From Roseicyclus sp. (GTDB lineage Bacteria; Pseudomonadota; Alphaproteobacteria; Rhodobacterales; Rhodobacteraceae): a DNA stretch of 64,000 bases. Within the stretch, counting starts at the first letter, position 1. The number at the start of each line of letters is the position of its first letter. The translations under genes were made by a program, and so were the position numbers. Where the stretch lies: positions 167,475 to 231,474 of the forward strand of contig NZ_JAGYJN010000005.1 in the NCBI RefSeq assembly GCF_018402035.1, given 5' to 3'. Below the pieces are notes generated by a model. The model was not told the DNA's origin, ran no database searches, and saw nothing but the letters and a program-made list of their open reading frames with translations. This document shows, piece after piece, positions 37,208-46,307 of this stretch.

Positions 37208-37252
37208 GAATTAGGCTAGACCCCAGCCCCAAGGAAGATGAAGGACCGTTTC

Positions 37253-37771
37253 ATGCCGCGCCTATTCTCAAGCCTGACGCTTTGTGCCGCGCTTGTGGTT
37301 TTGGCCGCATGCGGCGGGGGTGATCCGCGGCTGATGAATATCCGCAACACCGAGGCCGGACCGGATGAGTTTTCGATCCTGCCCGCAAATCCCATCGTAG
37401 TTCCCGATGATCTTAGCGCGCTGCCCCCGCCCACGCCGGGCGGCACCAACCGCACCGATCCCGACCCCGAGGGTGACGCGATCCGCGCATTGGGCGGCGA
37501 TCCCTCGGGTGGCACGCGGCAAGCGGGCGATCTCGCGCAATATGCCGCGCGCTTTGGCGTCAGCCCCGATATCCGCACGGTTCTGGCCGCCGAGGATCTG
37601 GACTTCCGCAGCCGAAATACAGGGCTGTTCCTTGAACGTCTGTTCAACACCAATGTCTATTTCAGCGCCTATCGCGAGATGTCCTTGGATCGCTACGCCG
37701 AGTTGGAGCGCCTGCGCCGCGCCGGTGTGCGCACACCCGCCGCACCGCCCGAAGGTCTCGTGATCGAGTAA
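37253..37771 (+). CDS. DUF3035-type lipoprotein
   Basis: 172 residues from the ATG at 37253 (AAGGA eight bases upstream; an ATG 15 bases earlier sits too close to its SD). The lipobox VLAAC places it at the envelope. The mature start DPRLMNIRNTEAGPDEFSIL and PPPTPGGTNRTDPDPEGDAI is the DUF3035 signature common in Rhodobacterales; the ~30 residues before the C-terminus are Arg-rich. A link to outer-membrane assembly (BamF-like) is only a suggestion. It lies between lspA and two M16 peptidases. Confidence 0.82.
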   Translation: MPRLFSSLTLCAALVVLAACGGGDPRLMNIRNTEAGPDEFSILPANPIVVPDDLSALPPPTPGGTNRTDPDPEGDAIRALGGDPSGGTRQAGDLAQYAARFGVSPDIRTVLAAEDLDFRSRNTGLFLERLFNTNVYFSAYREMSLDRYAELERLRRAGVRTPAAPPEGLVIE

Positions 37772-37858
37772 GCCCACTCACGGCTGCGTCAGCAGCGGTT
37801 GATGCGGCCGCGCGCAGGGTTATCTATGCGCCAACCCTACCACATCGGGAGACGTTTT

Positions 37859-39208
37859 ATGCTGCATCGGCTTGCGCTGGCCCTCGGGCTGACATTGACC
37901 CCGGTTATGGCACCTGCTGCCGGTGATGTCGTCGAGTTCTTTCTCGACAATGGCATGCAGGTAGTGGTGATCGCCGATGATCGCGCGCCGGCCGTGACCC
38001 ATATGGTCTGGTACCGCGTGGGCGCCGCAGATGAGCCGCCGGGCCAATCGGGCATCGCGCATTTCGTCGAGCATTTGATGTTCAAGGCCACCGATGACAT
38101 GGCATCGGGTGAATTCAGCAAAGTGGTCGCCGCCAATGGCGGTTCTGACAACGCTTTTACCTCGTGGGATTATACCGGCTACTTCCAGCGCATCGCGGCC
38201 GATCGGCTTGGCCTGATGATGCAGATGGAGGCCGACCGCATGCGCGATATTATCTTTGATCCGGTCGAGGTGGCGACGGAACGCTCGGTCATCCTTGAAG
38301 AACGCGCCCAGCGCACTGATAGCTCGGCCGGGGCGCTCTTTAACGAACAGATGCGCGCGACCTTGTTCTTGAACCACCCTTACGGCGTGCCGATCATCGG
38401 TTGGCGTCACGAGATGGAGGCGCTTTCGCGCGATGATGCGCAAGCGTTTCACGACATGTGGTATCACCCCAACAATGCGATCTTGGTTGTCGCAGGCGAT
38501 GTGACCGCCGAGGACGTGCGCGCGCTGGCCGAAGAACATTACGGGCCGATCCCCGCCTCCCCGTCCTTGCCAGCACGCGCGCGCCCGACCGAGCCGCCCC
38601 ATATCGCCAACCGCCGGGTCAGTTTCACCGATGAACGCGTCGCCAACCCCTATGTCTCGATCCAGATGCTCGCCCCCGTGCGCGAACCGGGCAATCAGGC
38701 CGAGGCAGCGGCCCTTGTCATTCTGGCCGAGCTTTTGGGCGGCGGCGGTCAGACCTCGCTTTTGGCGCGTCGCCTACAGGTGGAAGAGGAACGCTCGCTC
38801 TTTGCGGCGGCCTATTACGATAGCACCAGCCTTGATCCATCGGGCTTTAGCCTTGTGAACGTGCCGGTCCCCGGCCTTTCGCTGGAGGAGGCCGAGGCCG
38901 ATCTGTGGCGGATCATCGATGATTTCTTGTCCCAAGGCATCGACGCCGATCATTTCGCGCGCATCAAGTTCCAGATCGCGGCCAGCGAAATCTATGAAGA
39001 GGACAGCACCCAAGGGCTTGCACGGCGCTGGGGGATGGAACTCACCATGGGGCTTGGCATTGCTGATATCGAAAGCTGGCCCGATATTCTGGCCGCCGTC
39101 ACGCCAGAGGATGTGATGAATGCCGCCCGCAGCCTTTTGACCGATCCCGTCCATGTGACAGGGCATTTGATGCGGCCCGCCGTGGCCAATGCGGAGATAA
39201 GCCAATGA
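37859..39208 (+). CDS. M16 family zinc peptidase, catalytic subunit
   Basis: 449 residues from the ATG at 37859, where GGGAGA is well spaced. A signal peptide (MLHRLALALGLTLTPVMAPA) is followed by the inverted zinc motif HFVEHLMF (HxxEH) near residue 80 and the downstream zinc Glu in SVILEERAQR. Exported M16 peptidases degrade peptides in the periplasm. Its stop overlaps the start of a second M16 gene by four bases, so the two are made together and probably form a heterodimer. Confidence 0.93.
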   Translation: MLHRLALALGLTLTPVMAPAAGDVVEFFLDNGMQVVVIADDRAPAVTHMVWYRVGAADEPPGQSGIAHFVEHLMFKATDDMASGEFSKVVAANGGSDNAFTSWDYTGYFQRIAADRLGLMMQMEADRMRDIIFDPVEVATERSVILEERAQRTDSSAGALFNEQMRATLFLNHPYGVPIIGWRHEMEALSRDDAQAFHDMWYHPNNAILVVAGDVTAEDVRALAEEHYGPIPASPSLPARARPTEPPHIANRRVSFTDERVANPYVSIQMLAPVREPGNQAEAAALVILAELLGGGGQTSLLARRLQVEEERSLFAAAYYDSTSLDPSGFSLVNVPVPGLSLEEAEADLWRIIDDFLSQGIDADHFARIKFQIAASEIYEEDSTQGLARRWGMELTMGLGIADIESWPDILAAVTPEDVMNAARSLLTDPVHVTGHLMRPAVANAEISQ

Positions 39209-40518
39209 TCAAGCCCCTCATCGTGGCGGCCTTTGCCGCACTCTTCGCATTGCCCGCCACCGCGACCATCGAGATCGAAGATGTGACATCGCCCGGCGGT
39301 ATCTCGGCATGGTTGGTCGAAGACCGCTCCATCCCCTTTGTCGCGCTGGAGTTCTGGTTTATCGGCGGTGCAACGCTTGACGCCCCAGAGGCGCGCGGTG
39401 CCACCCATCTGATGATGGGCCTCTTGGAAGAAGGCGCAGGCGATCTGAACGCGCAAGACTACGCCGCCGCCGTCGAAGGCTTGGCCGCCGGTTTCTCGTT
39501 CGAGAGCTACCGTGATGCCGTCGTGGTCAGCGCGCGGATGCTGAGCCAGAACCGTGATACCGCCGCCGATCTGTTGCGCGCGGCCATCAGCACGCCGCGC
39601 TTTGATCAAGATGCCATCGAACGCGTGCGCGCGCAGGTCTTGGCCATCATCCAATCCAATGCGCGCGACCCAGAGGAGATCGCCGCCGCGACCTTTAACA
39701 CGCTGGCCTACGGCGATCACCCCTACGCCTTTGCACAAGAAGGCACGGCCGAAAGCGTGGCCGCCCTCAGCCGTGATGATATCCTCACCGCCCATCGCGC
39801 GGCGCTGACCCGTGGCCGTGTCGTCGTCGGTGCTGCAGGCGATATCAGTGCCGCCGAGCTTGGCCAGTTGATCGACCACATCCTTGGCGATCTACCGGCC
39901 GAGGCCCCGCCGCGCCCCGGCCCCGCCGATTTCGCCCTGACAGGGGGGATCACGGTGGTGGATTTCCCAAGCCCGCAATCGGTGGCGTTTTTCGGCCATG
40001 CAGGCATCGAACGTGACGATCCCGATTTCTTCGCCGCCTTTGTGCTGAACCAGATACTTGGCGGCAGCGGCTTTCGCTCGCGGCTGATGAGCGAAGTGCG
40101 CGAAAAGCGCGGCCTGACCTATGGTATCGGTAGTTTCCTCTCCTTGGCCGATCTATCGCCGGGCATGCTGGGGCAGTTTTCATCCTCCAACGATCTGGTG
40201 GGCCAAGCCATCGATGTGGTGAAAGCGCAATGGGCCGATCTGGCCACCAATGGCGTCACGCAAGAAGAACGCGATGCCGCGATCCGCTACATGACCGGGG
40301 AATACCCGCTGCGCTTTGACGGCAACGCCACCATCGCGGGCATCTTGGCCGCGATGCAATCCGATGAGATCCCCGTCGATTACGTCACCAACCGCAACGC
40401 CTATGTCGAGGCCGTGACACTTGAAGATCTGCGCCGCGTGGCGGCCCGGCTGTTGCGCCCGGATGATTTGCATTTCGTCGTTGTCGGCCAGCCCGAAGGG
40501 TTATCCCCCGGAAACTGA
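39205..40518 (+). CDS. M16 family peptidase-like, non-catalytic subunit
   Basis: 437 residues with a signal peptide (MIKPLIVAAFAALFALPATA). It has the M16 fold (EFWFIGGATLDAPEARGATH, SEVREKRGLTYGIGSFLS), but the HxxEH site is replaced by HLMMGLLEEG, so it cannot bind the catalytic zinc in the usual way. The R/Y-type loop EKRGLTYGI, used for substrate in partner subunits, is kept. The start ATGA overlaps the first M16 gene. An active/inactive pair is common in this family. Confidence 0.92.
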   Translation: MIKPLIVAAFAALFALPATATIEIEDVTSPGGISAWLVEDRSIPFVALEFWFIGGATLDAPEARGATHLMMGLLEEGAGDLNAQDYAAAVEGLAAGFSFESYRDAVVVSARMLSQNRDTAADLLRAAISTPRFDQDAIERVRAQVLAIIQSNARDPEEIAAATFNTLAYGDHPYAFAQEGTAESVAALSRDDILTAHRAALTRGRVVVGAAGDISAAELGQLIDHILGDLPAEAPPRPGPADFALTGGITVVDFPSPQSVAFFGHAGIERDDPDFFAAFVLNQILGGSGFRSRLMSEVREKRGLTYGIGSFLSLADLSPGMLGQFSSSNDLVGQAIDVVKAQWADLATNGVTQEERDAAIRYMTGEYPLRFDGNATIAGILAAMQSDEIPVDYVTNRNAYVEAVTLEDLRRVAARLLRPDDLHFVVVGQPEGLSPGN

Positions 40519-40565
40519 CCCGTGGGCCTTGGCCCGACTCATGGGCGCATGCTAGGTTTTGGGGT

Positions 40566-42386
40566 ATGTCGCTTGATGACCCCAAAATAAGCCGTCCCAT
40601 CATCCGCCAATTGGATGAAACCGCGATCAACCGGATCGCGGCGGGCGAGGTTGTGGAGCGCCCCGCCTCCGCCGTCAAAGAACTGGTCGAGAACGCGCTT
40701 GATGCCGGTGCCACGCGCGTGCTGATCGAGGTGGCCCACGGCGGCAAGTCGCTCATCCGCGTCAGCGACGATGGCTGCGGCATGGGGCCGGATGACATAC
40801 CGCTTGCGCTGTCGCGCCATGCCACATCCAAGATCGACGGCAGTGATCTTTTGAATATCCAAAGCTTTGGCTTTCGCGGCGAGGCGCTGCCATCGCTCGG
40901 TGCCGTGGGGCGGCTCAAGATCACCAGCCGTATCGCAGGGCAAGAGGGGCATGAGATCGCCGTCAATGGCGGCGTGACCGAGGGGCTGCGCCCCGCTGCC
41001 CTCTCGCGCGGGACCATCGTGGAATTGCGCGATCTGTTCTTTGCCACACCCGCGCGGCTGAAATTCCTGCGCAGCGACCGGGCCGAGATGCAGGCGATCA
41101 CCGATGTCGTCCGCCGCCTTGCCATGGCCGAACCCGCCGTTGGCTTTACGCTCAAGGACATGACCGATGCGGGGCGCGTGGTGCTGCGCGCCGATCCCGA
41201 AAGCGGCGATTTGTTCGATGCGCTGGCGGGGCGTTTGCGCGGGCTTTTGGGGCGCGATTTCATCGACAATGCGCTGATGATCGACGCCGAACGCGATGGG
41301 CTTTGCTTGCGCGGTTATGCGGGCCTTCCCACCGCATCGCGCGGCGCGGCGGTGGCGCAGTTTTTCTTCGTCAACGGCCGGCCAGTGCGCGACAAGCAAC
41401 TCTATGGCGCACTCAGGGCGGGCTACATGGATGTGCTGGCACGCGACCGGCACCCGGCGGCGGCGCTGTTTCTCGACTGCCCGCCCGCGCGGGTGGATGT
41501 GAACGTTCACCCCGCCAAGGCCGAGGTGCGCTTTCGCGACCCCGATCTGGTGCGCGGGCTTGTCGTCTCGGCCTTGCGCCATGCGCTGGCGGGTGCGGGG
41601 CCGCAAAGCGCCACAACCATCGGCGACGGCATGCTAGGCGCGTTCCAGCCCGAGGCGGCCACGCCGCGCATCTACCAGATGGACCGCCCCAGCCAGACAA
41701 GCCTGATCCGCGCCCGCGATTGGCAAGCCCCGCATCTGGCCGAAGCGCCCGCCCCCTGGACCCCTTCCGCCCGCGTCGAAGAGGGGGCAGCGCCCCCCGA
41801 AGAGACCGCCCGCCCCTTGGGTGCCGCCCGCGCGCAACTCCATGAAAACTACATCATCGCTCAGACCGAAAGCGGCATGGTGATTGTCGATGCTCATGCC
41901 GCCCATGAACGGCTGGTTTATGAACGCCTCAAGCGCCAGATGAATGAGACCGGGATCGCGCGCCAAGCGGCTCTGATCCCCGAGATCGTCACGCTAGGCG
42001 CGGATGCCGAGCGCCTCATCGCCCACGCCGATGATCTGGCCACCCTTGGGCTGATCATCGAACCCTTCGGCCCCGGCACCATCGCCGTGCGTGAAACCCC
42101 GGCCCTTTTGGGCACCGTCGCGGTTGCGCCGCTCCTGCGCGACATTCTCGACCAGATCGACGATCTGGGCCGGTCCGAGGCGTTGCGCGCGCGGCTTGAC
42201 GCGGTTCTCTCGCGCATCGCTTGTCACGGATCGGTGCGCACCGGTCGCCGGATGAGCGCCGAGGAAATGAACGCCCTTCTGCGCGAGATGGAGGTGACGC
42301 CGAAATCGGGCCAATGCAACCATGGGCGGCCCACCTTCGTCACGCTGGCGCTAGCCGATATCGAAAAACTCTTTGGGCGGAGCTGA
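40566..42386 (+). CDS. mutL: DNA mismatch repair protein
   Basis: 606 residues. The GHKL ATPase N-terminus has IRQLDETAINRIAAGEVVER, LVENALDAGATRVLIEV and GFRGEALPSLGAV, and VNVHPAKAEVRFRD ends the N-terminal domain. A variable linker leads to a dimerisation/endonuclease-region domain (QLHENYIIAQTESGMVIVDA, HAAHERLVYERLK, ACHGSVRTGRRMSAEEMNAL, CNHGRPTFVTL). The alphaproteobacterial length is normal. It is followed three bases later by rmuC on the same strand. Confidence 0.96.
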   Translation: MSLDDPKISRPIIRQLDETAINRIAAGEVVERPASAVKELVENALDAGATRVLIEVAHGGKSLIRVSDDGCGMGPDDIPLALSRHATSKIDGSDLLNIQSFGFRGEALPSLGAVGRLKITSRIAGQEGHEIAVNGGVTEGLRPAALSRGTIVELRDLFFATPARLKFLRSDRAEMQAITDVVRRLAMAEPAVGFTLKDMTDAGRVVLRADPESGDLFDALAGRLRGLLGRDFIDNALMIDAERDGLCLRGYAGLPTASRGAAVAQFFFVNGRPVRDKQLYGALRAGYMDVLARDRHPAAALFLDCPPARVDVNVHPAKAEVRFRDPDLVRGLVVSALRHALAGAGPQSATTIGDGMLGAFQPEAATPRIYQMDRPSQTSLIRARDWQAPHLAEAPAPWTPSARVEEGAAPPEETARPLGAARAQLHENYIIAQTESGMVIVDAHAAHERLVYERLKRQMNETGIARQAALIPEIVTLGADAERLIAHADDLATLGLIIEPFGPGTIAVRETPALLGTVAVAPLLRDILDQIDDLGRSEALRARLDAVLSRIACHGSVRTGRRMSAEEMNALLREMEVTPKSGQCNHGRPTFVTLALADIEKLFGRS

Positions 42387-42389
42387 GCC

Positions 42390-43877
42390 ATGGAAAACGC
42401 GCCACTCTTCGCCCTTCTCGACGGCTTCGCCGCCGATCTGCGCGCCTCCTCCCCCTTCGGCGCGGGTGTCGACCCGCTGCCCGCCTATCTGATCTTGGCG
42501 CTTCTGGCGGTGGTGGCGCTGATCATCGCACTCATCAGGCGCGGCGCGCGGCTGAAACGGGCCGAGGCCGGGCTGGCCGAGATGGAGGGCCTGCGCCGCC
42601 AGATCGCCGTGGGCGAGGCGCGCGCCGAGCGCCTGCCCCTGCTCGAACACGCCCTGACCGAGGCGCGCGAGGAACGCGACGGGCTTTTGGGTGCACTCAA
42701 TCAGGCCGAGGCAAAGCTCGAGACCGTTGAGCGCAGCCACACCGCCCGGCTCGAGGAATTGCGCGGGTTGAACGAGGCGCTGCAGGGCAAGTTCAAGACG
42801 CTTGCCAATGAGGTGCTCGAGGGCAACTCCAAAGCTTTTCTCGACCGCGTTACCGAACGTTTCGCCACCCACACTGAGACCGCAAAGTTGGAGCTGGACG
42901 CGCGCCAGAAAGCAATCGACGGGATGGTCAAACCGCTTAGCGAAAAGCTGGGGGCGTTCGACACCATCCTGCGCGAGATGGAGAAACACCGCACCGACGC
43001 CTATGGCGCGATCCGCGAACAGGTGGAGCATCTGAAACTTGGCCAAGCCCAGCTCTCGGGCGAGACGCGGAAACTGGTGCAGGCCTTGCGCGCACCCAAA
43101 ACACGCGGACGCTGGGGCGAGATGCAGCTGCGCCAAGTGTTTGAGCTTAGCGGCATGGCCGAGCATGTCGATTTCGAGACAGAAGCGACCATGCGGACCG
43201 ATGACGGGCTTCAGCGGCCTGACGCCATCGTGCGCATGCCGGGGGGGCGGTCACTGGTCATCGACGCCAAGACCTCGCTCGATGGCTATCTCGATGCTTT
43301 GGAGGCTGACACGCCCGAGGCGCGCGATATCGCCATCACACGCCATGCGCGGCAGGTGGCCGATCATGTGCGGCTTTTGTCATCCAAGAAATACCACGAC
43401 CTTTTAGCAGACACGCCCGATTTCGTGGTGATGTTCATCCCCGGCGATGTCTTCCTGTCAGCGGCCGTCGAAAGCGACCCCGCGCTTTTGGAACGCGCGA
43501 TGCAGTCGCGCGTGGTCATCGCCACCCCCTCGACCCTGATCGCATTGCTCAGGACCATCGCCTTTGGCTGGCAGCAAGAGGCGATTGCCGAAAACGCCGT
43601 GACCATCCACCGCGAGGCCAAAGAGCTTTATGGTCGCCTCGCCGTTTTCGCCGCCAATCTGCAAAGGGTTGGCGTGGCGCTGAACCGCTCGGTCGACAGC
43701 TACAACAAGGCGATGGGCTCGCTCGAGGCACGCGTGCTGCCCTCAGCCCGCAAGCTTGAGGCGATGCAGGTGGTGCAAACCCCCGCGCCCGAATTGCAAG
43801 ACGCGCCAAGGGTGGAACTGGTGCCGCGACGGCTGACGGCGGCGGAGCTGCTCACCTCGGACGACAGCGAGGACTGA
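42390..43877 (+). CDS. rmuC: DNA recombination protein RmuC
   Basis: 495 residues. An N-terminal membrane helix (about 31-48, LILALLAVVALIIALIRRGA) is followed by a long coiled-coil (about 55-200) and the RmuC core (RGRWGEMQLRQVFELSGMAE, LVIDAKTSLDGYLDALEA, FVVMFIPGDVFLSAAVE and VIATPSTLIALLRTIAFGWQ). The core resembles restriction-type nucleases, with Asp and Lys in DAKTSLD. It limits inversions at short inverted repeats. GGAGCTGAGCC precedes the ATG. Confidence 0.94.
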   Translation: MENAPLFALLDGFAADLRASSPFGAGVDPLPAYLILALLAVVALIIALIRRGARLKRAEAGLAEMEGLRRQIAVGEARAERLPLLEHALTEAREERDGLLGALNQAEAKLETVERSHTARLEELRGLNEALQGKFKTLANEVLEGNSKAFLDRVTERFATHTETAKLELDARQKAIDGMVKPLSEKLGAFDTILREMEKHRTDAYGAIREQVEHLKLGQAQLSGETRKLVQALRAPKTRGRWGEMQLRQVFELSGMAEHVDFETEATMRTDDGLQRPDAIVRMPGGRSLVIDAKTSLDGYLDALEADTPEARDIAITRHARQVADHVRLLSSKKYHDLLADTPDFVVMFIPGDVFLSAAVESDPALLERAMQSRVVIATPSTLIALLRTIAFGWQQEAIAENAVTIHREAKELYGRLAVFAANLQRVGVALNRSVDSYNKAMGSLEARVLPSARKLEAMQVVQTPAPELQDAPRVELVPRRLTAAELLTSDDSED

Positions 43878-43881
43878 GGGG

Positions 43882-43903
43882 GCGCAAAACACCTGTTTTG
43901 CGC
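43882..43903. terminator. Hairpin after rmuC (first of a pair)
   Basis: GCGCAAAACA and TGTTTTGCGC form a 10-bp stem with a 2-base loop, five bases past the rmuC stop. It stands with a second hairpin between the convergent rmuC and thiolase genes and probably acts in both directions. Confidence 0.6.
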
Positions 43904-43925
43904 ACGTGAGAACGCAAGTTTTCCT

Positions 43926-43951
43926 GTGCGTTTTCCAAGTGGAAAACGCAC
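43926..43951. terminator. Hairpin after the thiolase gene (second of a pair)
   Basis: GTGCGTTTTCC and GGAAAACGCAC form an 11-bp stem with an AAGT loop, three bases from the thiolase stop. A likely bidirectional terminator. Confidence 0.6.
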
Positions 43952-43954
43952 CCC

Positions 43955-45136
43955 TCACACCCGTTCTATCGCGATCGCCGTGCCTTCGCCGCCACCGATG
44001 CAGATCGCGGCGACCCCGCGCTTCAACCCGTGCCGTTCCAGCGCATTGAGCAGCGTCACCATGATCCGCGCGCCCGATGCACCGATGGGATGGCCCAGCG
44101 CACAGGCCCCGCCATGAATGTTCATCTTTTCGCGCGCCACGCCCATCTCGCGCATGAAGGCCATGGGCACCACCGCAAAGGCCTCGTTCACCTCCCACAG
44201 ATCGACATCATCGACCGACCACCCCAGCCGGTCCAATAGCTTACGCGCCGCCGGGATGGGCGCGGTCGCGAACAACCCCGGTTCTTGCGCATGCGACGCA
44301 TGGCCCAGCACCCGCGCGCGGACCCGCAGCCCGTGCCCCTCGGCCACATCGCGACGCGCCATGACCAAGGCCGCAGCCCCATCCGAGATGGACGAGGAAT
44401 TGGCCGCCGTCACTGTCCCGTCCTTGCGAAAGGCGGGCTTCAAGGTCGGGATCTTCTCGGGCCGTGCATTGCCGGGCTGTTCATCGGTGGTGACGGTGAC
44501 CTCACCCTTGCGGGTCGTGACGGTGACGGGCGTGACCTCGGCCGCGAAGGCCCCGCTTGCGATGGCCTTCAGCGCATTTTCAAGCGAGCCCAGCGCATAG
44601 TCATCCTGCGCCGCGCGCGTGAACTGGAACGCTTGCGCGCAATCTTCGGCGAATGTGCCCATCAGCCGGCCCCGATCATAGGCATCTTCAAGCCCGTCGA
44701 GGAACATGTGATCTTGCGCTTGCGCATGACCCATCCGCGCGCCGCCGCGCATTGCGGGCAAAAGATAGGGGGCGTTCGACATCGATTCCATGCCGCCCGC
44801 CACGATGACATCCGCCCGACCCAGTGCCAGCGCATCGCATGCAAACATCGCGGCCTTCATCCCCGAGCCGCACATTTTGTTGAGCGTGGTGGCCGGCACC
44901 TCCTTGGGCAATCCAGCCTTGAACCCCGCTTGCCGCGCCGGTGCCTGCCCTTGCCCTGCGGGCAGGACGCACCCCATCAACAGCTCATCCACCAAAGCCG
45001 GGGCAACACCGGCATCAGCCAGCGCCGCAGCAATCGCCGCGCCCCCCAGATCGGCCGCCGTGGCACCGCTCAGCGTGCCTTGAAAGCCGCCCATCGGCGT
45101 GCGCGCCGCCCCTGCGATCACCACCTCTTGCATCAT
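43955..45136 (-). CDS. Acetyl-CoA C-acetyltransferase (thiolase)
   Basis: 393 residues, normal length. Condenses two acetyl-CoA to acetoacetyl-CoA or the reverse. Catalytic Cys in LNKMCGSGMKAAMFA, the His in NEAFAVVPMAFM, NIHGGACALGHPIGASGARI and second Cys in ICIGGGEGTAIAIE. The two ATG codons at the start are both possible. It could serve polyhydroxybutyrate synthesis or ketone-body and fatty acid use; no phaB or acyl-CoA genes are adjacent to choose between these. Confidence 0.93.
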   Translation of the reverse strand: MMQEVVIAGAARTPMGGFQGTLSGATAADLGGAAIAAALADAGVAPALVDELLMGCVLPAGQGQAPARQAGFKAGLPKEVPATTLNKMCGSGMKAAMFACDALALGRADVIVAGGMESMSNAPYLLPAMRGGARMGHAQAQDHMFLDGLEDAYDRGRLMGTFAEDCAQAFQFTRAAQDDYALGSLENALKAIASGAFAAEVTPVTVTTRKGEVTVTTDEQPGNARPEKIPTLKPAFRKDGTVTAANSSSISDGAAALVMARRDVAEGHGLRVRARVLGHASHAQEPGLFATAPIPAARKLLDRLGWSVDDVDLWEVNEAFAVVPMAFMREMGVAREKMNIHGGACALGHPIGASGARIMVTLLNALERHGLKRGVAAICIGGGEGTAIAIERV

Positions 45137-45217
45137 TGCCTCTCCCCGCAGTCGCGCTCACCGATTGGTAAGGATTTCGCCTTATTGCGAACCGGACATC
45201 CGAGTGGAGAATATGCC

Positions 45218-45574
45218 ATGAACATGAGTTTCGAAAGCCGCAGCATGCTGGGCATTCTCACGGTCGCTGAAAACCGGATCGACGCCAGTGTCGCCATCGC
45301 CTTCAAGGATCGGTTTCGCGATCTTGTCGCGGGGCATGACGGTGATGTCATCCTTGATCTTGGACAGGTTGCTTTCATCGATTCCAGCGGGCTGGGCGCC
45401 ATCGTTGCCGCGCGTAAATTGCTGGGCGGTGCGCGCAAACTGATTTTGGCCGGGCTGACACCCGCCGTGAACAAGGTCATGACGCTGACCCGCATGCATA
45501 TGGTCTTTCCCATTCATGCCAATACTGAAACGGCCGTGGCGGCGCAGATCGACACCGCACAGGCCGCGCAATGA
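45218..45574 (+). CDS. STAS-domain anti-sigma factor antagonist
   Basis: 118 residues from the ATG at 45218, with GTGGAGA before it. SpoIIAA/RsbV type: DVILDLGQVAFIDSSGLGAI carries the Ser (56 or 57) phosphorylated by the partner kinase, followed by the helix AARKLLGGARKLILAGLTP. Its stop overlaps the start of the kinase-type gene by four bases, forming a partner-switch module. The sigma factor and phosphatase controlled by it are not in the window. Confidence 0.88.
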   Translation: MNMSFESRSMLGILTVAENRIDASVAIAFKDRFRDLVAGHDGDVILDLGQVAFIDSSGLGAIVAARKLLGGARKLILAGLTPAVNKVMTLTRMHMVFPIHANTETAVAAQIDTAQAAQ

Positions 45575-46050
45575 TCGCCACAGCGCGGGGCGCGGCGGGG
45601 CCGCGTGGCTTGATCAGCCTGCATTTTCCCGCCCAAGATGTCGCGGTGCGCGCCGCGCTGCTTAAGGTCGACGCCCATTTGCGCAGCCTAGGGATCGACG
45701 ATGATCTGTGCGACCGCACACAGATCGCGCTGGCCGAGGCTTGCAATAACATCGCCGAACACGCCTATGCGCAGGTTTACAGCGATGATCCCAGCATCAC
45801 GCTGGATATCGCCTGCGACAGGGGCGGCATCCAAGTCACGATACGCGACAAGGGCGGACCAATGCCCGAGGGGCAATTGCCCGGCCCCGACCTTCCGCCG
45901 CTCGATCTTGATGATCCTTATCTTCTGCCAGAGGGCGGGTTTGGCTGGCCCATCCTGCGCAGCATGGCACGCGCGCTCAGCCTGTCGCGCTGTAATGGCC
46001 AAAACATTTTGCGCTTCCGCCTGCCTGCTACTGACAATCCGGCAAACTAG
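45571..46050 (+). CDS. Anti-sigma factor serine kinase-like ATPase (RsbW/SpoIIAB type)
   Basis: 159 residues. HATPase_c motifs: N-box QIALAEACNNIAEHAY and G-box region RDKGGPMPEGQLPGP and GGFGWPILRSM. It binds ATP and phosphorylates the STAS protein encoded by the overlapping upstream gene, and may hold a sigma factor when the partner is phosphorylated. The two genes start and stop as ATGA. Which sigma factor, or other target, is unknown. Confidence 0.85.
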   Translation: MIATARGAAGPRGLISLHFPAQDVAVRAALLKVDAHLRSLGIDDDLCDRTQIALAEACNNIAEHAYAQVYSDDPSITLDIACDRGGIQVTIRDKGGPMPEGQLPGPDLPPLDLDDPYLLPEGGFGWPILRSMARALSLSRCNGQNILRFRLPATDNPAN

Positions 46051-46307
46051 GGCTTTGTGCCATCTGAATGCCAAATTCTCTCCGCATTGCCGCCAAGTTT
46101 CTGGGCAAAAACGGCGCTGTAGCTGCGAAGGCTTCCCTCGGCGTCGCGTATCATAGCCCCCACCCAGTGCGCGGCGTCGAGGACTTGCAGCCACCACTGC
46201 CCCGGTATTCACACCGTCACGGCCGCAGTTCCCGCTCGCTTCCCCTTGCCCTCGCCGCCGCCCCGGTTAGGTTGCGCGTCAACCGCTGCACGAGGGAGGG
46301 ACACATC

